Of a stretch of 19,728 bases of DNA, positions 16,322-19,728 are shown one piece after another; position 1 is the first letter of the stretch; the number at the start of each line of letters is the position of its first letter. Below the pieces are notes generated by a model. That model searched no databases. It saw only the letters and a program-made list of their open reading frames with translations, and was not told the origin of the DNA. This DNA is from Planctomycetaceae bacterium (GTDB lineage: Bacteria > Planctomycetota > Planctomycetia > Planctomycetales > Planctomycetaceae), in NCBI GenBank assembly GCA_015487825.1, contig WFOZ01000960.1, forward strand, positions 1 to 19,728, written 5' to 3'. Both the position numbers and the translations under genes were made by a program.

Positions 16322-16337
16322 ACGACATCCTTGTCGT
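16322..16337 (-). promoter_or_regulatory. Ribosome-binding site in a hairpin loop
   Basis: ACGAC (16322-16326) and GTCGT (16333-16337) form a 5-bp stem whose six-base loop, read on the minus strand, is AAGGAT, the ribosome-binding site of the TIGR03009 gene. The loop leaves the site accessible, so the hairpin might present rather than hide it. The stem is short and may be chance. Confidence 0.3.
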
Positions 16338-16468
16338 TGAGGTAAGTTAATATTCAGTTGAAATCTTAAAGGTAATCGCTATTTCTCTAACGGCCTGAAA
16401 GAGTGCAGAACTGTATCAGGAATCGGAATTGGTGCAAAGATGAAATTTCCGGTTTCAAAGCAGTCGTT

Positions 16469-17227
16469 TTATGAATTTGCCAGGAGCCGCTGTTTCATCA
16501 CCTGTTCCACTTCTGCCAATTGATCCTGCGTATTCACACCCATCGCTTCCTGAATATCAAGCCGTTCAGCTGCCAGGACTGTTTTTCCCTGACCAAGCAA
16601 TATTTCTGCACAGTCGGTCAGATAATATTCCGCCTGCACATTTTCCGGGCGAAGTTCCTGTAACGCTGCAAACAGGTCCAGACCATTAAAAGCAAAACAG
16701 CCTGTATTTATTTCCTGAATGGCAAGTTCTTCTTCGCTGGCGTCTTTATGTTCCACGATTTTCAGGAATTTTCCATCTGAATCCCGTACGATGCGCCCCA
16801 GGCCGGCATTGTTTTCGGTAACGGCGGTTCCAACAACACAGGCTGCGTTATTTTCTTTCTGATCTTCCAGCAAATTTCTTAGAGAATCTGCTTTCAATAG
16901 CGGCGTGTCGCCGGCAAGAACAAGTATCGGCCCGGTATGGTCTTTCAGTGCATCTGCAGCCATCATCACAGCGTGACCGGTTCCCTTTTGATCGCTCTGC
17001 AAGGCAAATTCAACATCTTCAACGTGCTGCAGTGCCGCACGAACCTGCTCTGCTTTGTGGCCGATAATCAACACGCATTTGGTAACTCCCGCTTCCCGGG
17101 CCGCGTTAATAACGTGTTCTACCATTGCCTGATCACAAACACGATGCAAAACCTTGGGTGTTTCCGATTTCATCCGGGTACTTTTCCCGGCAGCAAGAAT
17201 CACAGCAACTGGTGATGAATTCGACAT
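16469..17227 (-). CDS. GlmU-like N-acetylglucosamine-1-phosphate uridylyltransferase, single domain
   Basis: A 252-residue nucleotidyltransferase of the GlmU N-terminal type, making UDP-GlcNAc from GlcNAc-1-phosphate and UTP for peptidoglycan and LPS. Motifs: LAAGKSTRMKSETPKVLH (11-28), nucleotide-binding QSDQKGTGHA (77-86), metal/sugar GDTPL (106-110), GRIVRD (144-149), IVEHKDA (157-163), EINTG (172-176), YYLTD (201-205) and GVN (230-232), whose Asn fits the second metal ligand. Full GlmU is about 450 residues with a left-handed beta-helix acetyltransferase; that half is absent and the protein stops cleanly. ATG 17227 matches the start of the conserved region; an in-frame ATG at 17308 would run through the repeat at 17278. 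No clear ribosome-binding site. The promoter may come from that repeat. Confidence 0.85.
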   Translation of the reverse strand: MSNSSPVAVILAAGKSTRMKSETPKVLHRVCDQAMVEHVINAAREAGVTKCVLIIGHKAEQVRAALQHVEDVEFALQSDQKGTGHAVMMAADALKDHTGPILVLAGDTPLLKADSLRNLLEDQKENNAACVVGTAVTENNAGLGRIVRDSDGKFLKIVEHKDASEEELAIQEINTGCFAFNGLDLFAALQELRPENVQAEYYLTDCAEILLGQGKTVLAAERLDIQEAMGVNTQDQLAEVEQVMKQRLLANS

Positions 17228-17277
17228 GAGGCAATATTTTTCTTGATAAATCTGGCAAAGTAGAGATGTTAATTTTT

Positions 17278-17330
17278 GTAAGTATTCAGCAATGTTTGGG
17301 TATTGCAAAAATCAAGGTTGTTTGTAGGGT
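17278..17330. repeat. Truncated copy of the element found upstream of obg
   Basis: These 53 bases match 13977-14029 at 48 positions without gaps, from the outer tip of the terminal repeat (GTAAGTATTCAGC, one mismatch) to TTGTAGGGT. Beyond 17330 the similarity stops: the core differs, with only a loose palindrome using GTGCATC (17329-17335) and GATGCAC (17375-17381). No right terminal repeat was found in the following 300 bases, so the copy is truncated or belongs to a related type with another core. It is oriented like the obg copy, with its outer end toward the downstream gene. Confidence 0.75.
17281..17308 (-). promoter_or_regulatory. Weak outward promoter-like pair in the repeat end
   Basis: On the minus strand TTGCAA (17308-17303) and AATACT (17286-17281) are 16 bp apart, each matching the sigma-70 consensus at 4 of 6. 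The obg-side copy has CTGCAA (14007-14002) and AATAGT (13985-13980) at the same spacing. Transcription would run out of the element into glmU-like and obg respectively, with leaders of roughly 45 nt. This is a suggestion from sequence only. Confidence 0.28.
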
Positions 17331-17607
17331 GCATCGTGAGGCATCTGTGCTACCAACATTATAATTTTGCGAATGATGCACAATTTTTTCAAAAGATTTC
17401 CAGTACGGCTGTTTTTGGAAGCCGTCGGAAGTGTTGTGAGCAATTGACGAAACGAATGGCGACAATTTGCCTCCAGATACAATCAGGTTTGCAGTAACGT
17501 ACAAACTTCATCGCATCATGGCTCACAGTACCGTGGCACGCGAAAACGAAACTGTTGGAGTCACGCTGCAATTGGCTTCGCTCGCACGACAGCTCTTGCG
17601 TATTCTC

Positions 17608-18780
17608 TTAATACTGGAATCCTAATCGCATCATAAAGGCATCACGAGGGGCGAGGTCAGAGGTCGGTCCATAATCGACATTAAGTTTTCGTTCGAACGC
17701 ATAGCCGAAGTCAAGATAAGATTCCCAATATCCGCTTTCCCAGCGAGCCCCTGCAAACGCTCGCCATTCTTCCAGTTGAAGTTGCCCGCTGGCAGGCAGT
17801 TCGCCCGACTGCCAGGATTGCACGTCGTATTCTGCACCGGCATAAAGCCACATGGGGACTCCCCAGGGAGTACCGATAAAAACATCTGCGCGAGGCTTGG
17901 GGAAGACGGCACGAATTTCCCAGAATTCATTTGGAGTCCAAACCAGACCGGCATTCGGCAAAACAAAATCATCAGCCCGATCCCAGTACGTTGCCCCAAT
18001 GACCCACAAAAATCGTGGATCAACCCGATAAAATAAAGTCAGGTCACCATCAAAGTTCCAGCCACCTGAATTCAGGTTTGATTGCAGGTCGGTCGCAATC
18101 GCAGGGGTAAATCCGACACGCCAACTGAAGGGGCCCTGCTGTGGAGATGTCGTTTCAAACCGATACGCAAATCTGTAGTAGTTATCAGCCAGTCCTGCAA
18201 AAGAAGGACGCTGAAAATTGAAATTAGTGAAATTGAATTCCGGTGACAGTTTCCAGGTCCATCCCTGAAAACCTTGTGTGACGTAATCCATTTTCCAGTC
18301 GACTTCAAACATGGAAACTGAACCTCCCGTTCCCATACTCGCATCGGAAATAAAGCCGAAATCCCAGTGAGTCGTCCAACCAAAGCGGACAGGCTGCGGA
18401 CCGACAACGCCGTGACCGTACGGATTGCCTAACTGCTCAGCCGCATAAGGCGAAGAAGTGAACGGGTCGTATCCCAACGGGGCAGGTCCACCATACGGAT
18501 CTCCCCCCATGCCACCACCGTAAACCGGAGCAGAGGGTGGTAAGCCGGCTGCATTCGGATCATAAAAACCAGGCTGTCCGCCTCCCTGAAATGTCTGCGG
18601 ACTTTGTCCACGAATGACTGCATCAAATTCAGAATGCAATTGGAAATATGGTTGCTGCTTGAGCTGCTCAGACTGCTGAGTCTGTTTTGTCTTTCCCGGT
18701 AAAGTCAGCCATTCGGATGACTGAGCAGTCACAGGAAAGACAAACAATAAAGCGAAGGCTGAGAAAATGAAACGTTTCAC
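17608..18780 (-). CDS. Outer-membrane beta-barrel protein (planctomycete type)
   Basis: A 390-residue exported protein. The signal peptide is KRFIFSAFALLFVFPVTAQS (2-21). A Gln-rich segment (30-45) and a Gly/Pro/Tyr-rich linker (about 63-128, with GGGMGGDPYGGPAPLGYDP) precede a domain of alternating aromatic strands from about 130 to the end (WKMDYVTQGFQGWTWKLSPEF; LTLFYRVDPRFLWVIGATYW; WESYLDFGYAFERKLNVDYG). It ends in RLGFQY, an aromatic C-terminus as in barrel-assembly-machinery substrates. It resembles the uncharacterised DUF6268-like planctomycete barrels, but I am unsure of the exact family. GTG 18780 is chosen because GGGGAGGA lies five bases upstream and the signal peptide begins there; an upstream TTG at 18843 would bury the signal peptide. 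No cargo or pore role can be read from the sequence. Confidence 0.78.
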   Translation of the reverse strand: MKRFIFSAFALLFVFPVTAQSSEWLTLPGKTKQTQQSEQLKQQPYFQLHSEFDAVIRGQSPQTFQGGGQPGFYDPNAAGLPPSAPVYGGGMGGDPYGGPAPLGYDPFTSSPYAAEQLGNPYGHGVVGPQPVRFGWTTHWDFGFISDASMGTGGSVSMFEVDWKMDYVTQGFQGWTWKLSPEFNFTNFNFQRPSFAGLADNYYRFAYRFETTSPQQGPFSWRVGFTPAIATDLQSNLNSGGWNFDGDLTLFYRVDPRFLWVIGATYWDRADDFVLPNAGLVWTPNEFWEIRAVFPKPRADVFIGTPWGVPMWLYAGAEYDVQSWQSGELPASGQLQLEEWRAFAGARWESGYWESYLDFGYAFERKLNVDYGPTSDLAPRDAFMMRLGFQY

Positions 18781-18840
18781 GGTAATCCTCCCCGTGGGGG
18801 TTTTGTCTGAAATGATGACAGGTGGAATTTCTGTTTGAAG

Positions 18841-18880
18841 CAATCCGTTGAATTACATCCTTGCTGCTACATACGGATTG
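18841..18880. repeat. Perfect 8-bp inverted repeat upstream of the beta-barrel gene
   Basis: CAATCCGT (18841-18848) and ACGGATTG (18873-18880) are exact complements 24 bp apart, 61-100 bp upstream of the barrel start. The wide spacing suits either two regulator half-sites or a transcript hairpin with a large loop. It could be chance. Confidence 0.4.
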
Positions 18881-19020
18881 ATGTCAGGTATGGTCTGTAT
18901 TTTGTGAAGAGGCGGGGAATTTCTACTAATTTCCAATTCAGGTCAAGATCGATTCAAGAAATTTGATCGTTATTCCGAGAGGAATCGCCCAATAATTTGT
19001 TTCAATAGAAGCGATTCACA

Positions 19021-19049
19021 TTGAATATTATCGATATGTGTGCTATTTT
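19021..19049 (+). promoter_or_regulatory. Candidate promoter of the DUF1501 gene
   Basis: TTGAAT (19021-19026) and TATTTT (19044-19049) are spaced by 17 bp, and the -10 is preceded by TGC, an extended -10. Each box matches 4 of 6. The transcript would start near 19056, about 43 nt before the GTG. Confidence 0.4.
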
Positions 19050-19098
19050 TCACATTCCAGCCTGTTAAATCTCCCTCCACAAGTTGAGGTTCTCACCT

Positions 19099-19728
19099 GT
19101 GTTAAGTATTTTCGGTCGTAGCAAAAAACTGTGTGATGGCATCTCCCGCAGAGAAGTTCTGAGTATTGGCGCCTTGGGCATGGGCGGCTTGGCACTCCCG
19201 GGGCTTCTTCAGGCAGAGAAACTGGCTGGAGTCAAAAAATCGCACAAATCGATCATCATGATTTACATGTGCGGCGCACCGGCCCATCAGGATATGTACG
19301 ATTTGAAGATGGAAGCCCCATCGGAGATCCGCGGCGAATACCGCCCTATTGCTACAAACGTATCCGGCATCCAGATTTGCGAACATATGCCCCGGTTGGC
19401 AAAAATAATGGATAAGTGCATTCCATTGCGTTCAATGTATGGTTCGCCCAACGGCGCGCACGATTCCTTTATTTGCTACACCGGTCGCACAACACAAAAC
19501 CAACCGCCTGGCGGTTACCCAGCCATTGGAGCAACTGTTTCCAAAATTCTCGGGCCGACCAACCCGTCGGTCCCACCTTTTGTGGGATTGGCACCAAACA
19601 CCGGTCATCCGCCTTACGGTTCGCCAGGGCTTCCCGGTTTTCTCGGCGTTGGACACGCCGCGTTTCGTCCTTCCGGTCCTGCGAAAAAAGATATGGTCCT
19701 TCAAGGGATTTCTGCAGATCGCCTCAGC
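19099..19728 (+). CDS. DUF1501 protein with Tat signal, 3' end outside the window
   Basis: The first 210 codons of an open frame that runs off the window. The N-terminus is a Tat-type signal: SRREVLSIGALGMGGLALPG (16-35), with the Arg pair at 17-18. It continues with the DUF1501 pattern: MIYMCGAPAHQDMYDLK (54-70), APSEIRGEYRPIATNVSGIQ (73-92), ICEHMPRLAKIMDKCIPLRS (93-112), and a His-containing GAHDS (119-123). DUF1501 proteins are alkaline-phosphatase/sulfatase-fold relatives, very numerous in planctomycetes, and usually paired with a DUF1549/DUF1553 cytochrome-type protein; no such partner precedes it here. The GTG start at 19099 is supported by GAGG at 19085-19088 and by the signal peptide. 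It could be followed by its partner outside the window. Confidence 0.85.
   Translation, partial: MLSIFGRSKKLCDGISRREVLSIGALGMGGLALPGLLQAEKLAGVKKSHKSIIMIYMCGAPAHQDMYDLKMEAPSEIRGEYRPIATNVSGIQICEHMPRLAKIMDKCIPLRSMYGSPNGAHDSFICYTGRTTQNQPPGGYPAIGATVSKILGPTNPSVPPFVGLAPNTGHPPYGSPGLPGFLGVGHAAFRPSGPAKKDMVLQGISADRLS

Larger units (their letters stand above)
17228..17607. other. Spacer between the beta-barrel gene and the glmU-like gene
   Basis: A 380-bp spacer. Its left end carries the truncated repeat copy (17278-17330). Beyond it I see a 6-bp hairpin ACGGCT/AGCCGT at 17405-17425 without a T-run. A 60-codon minus-strand ORF (17389-17571) has no family likeness and no ribosome-binding site, and I treat it as chance. 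No terminator is evident for the beta-barrel gene that ends at 17608. Confidence 0.5.
18781..19098. other. Divergent promoter region of the beta-barrel and DUF1501 genes
   Basis: A 318-bp spacer between divergent genes. It holds a perfect 8-bp inverted repeat at 18841-18880 on the barrel-gene side and a promoter-like pair at 19021-19049 on the DUF1501 side, listed separately. The middle (18900-19020) is AT-rich with no ORF. Confidence 0.5.

Noticed and set aside
17389..17571. 60-codon minus-strand ORF upstream of the glmU-like gene
   Set aside because: No ribosome-binding site, no family pattern, and it reads across a small hairpin; likely chance.
18790..18799. CCCC/GGGG palindrome overlapping the ribosome-binding site of the barrel gene
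   Set aside because: The loop would be two bases; relaxing it leaves three pairs, too weak to claim sequestration.

Overview
The window looks like chromosomal DNA of a planctomycete (Planctomycetota). The evidence is the combination of a secreted TIGR03009-type protein, a Minf_1886-type small protein, a Tat-exported DUF1501 protein, an oversized TolC-family protein, a stand-alone GlmU-like uridylyltransferase and a compact Obg GTPase, in DNA of moderate GC. Genus cannot be fixed from the sequence alone. No tRNA, rRNA, CRISPR array, prophage or transposase gene was recognised.

Layout. 1-698: the edge of a dispersed repeat, a probable terminator, and a STAS-domain gene on the minus strand. 699-1366: a largely empty spacer with one doubtful small ORF. 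1367-6699, plus strand: an export operon of a 982-residue TolC-like lipoprotein, a membrane-anchored HlyD/MacA-like adaptor and a MacB/LolD-type ATPase, with no permease gene nearby. 6825-7817: nadA (quinolinate synthase). 7818-8186: a spacer with several hairpins ending in a good intrinsic terminator, a possible small RNA. 8187-11494: an RND/MMPL transporter followed by a secreted protein with two NIPSNAP domains, closed by a terminator. 11579-12862: lysA. 12929-17227, minus strand: in reading order glmU-like, TIGR03009 protein, Minf_1886 protein, a small single-span membrane protein, and obg. 17608-18780, minus strand: an outer-membrane beta-barrel protein. 19099 to the end, plus strand: the first 210 codons of a DUF1501 protein.

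How the genes work together. Much of the window concerns the envelope: two separate export machines (TolC-HlyD-ATPase and MMPL), an outer-membrane barrel, secreted planctomycete-specific proteins and a peptidoglycan/LPS precursor enzyme (UDP-GlcNAc synthesis). nadA, lysA and obg are housekeeping genes lying between them.

Most notable observations. (1) A 144-bp non-coding mobile element (13977-14120) with perfect 13-bp terminal inverted repeats and a perfect 8-bp target duplication sits 46 bp upstream of obg. A truncated relative with the same left end sits 50 bp upstream of the glmU-like gene in the same orientation, and a third end is cut by position 1. The shared end carries a weak outward-facing promoter-like pair. 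(2) tolC and hlyD overlap out of phase by 320 nt, while the remaining frame holds a TGA overlapping the hlyD ATG (ATGA), which suggests a frameshift near the 3' end of tolC. (3) A structured, terminator-ended stretch lies between nadA and the MMPL gene. I did not find a clearly new multi-gene system; these are the best leads.
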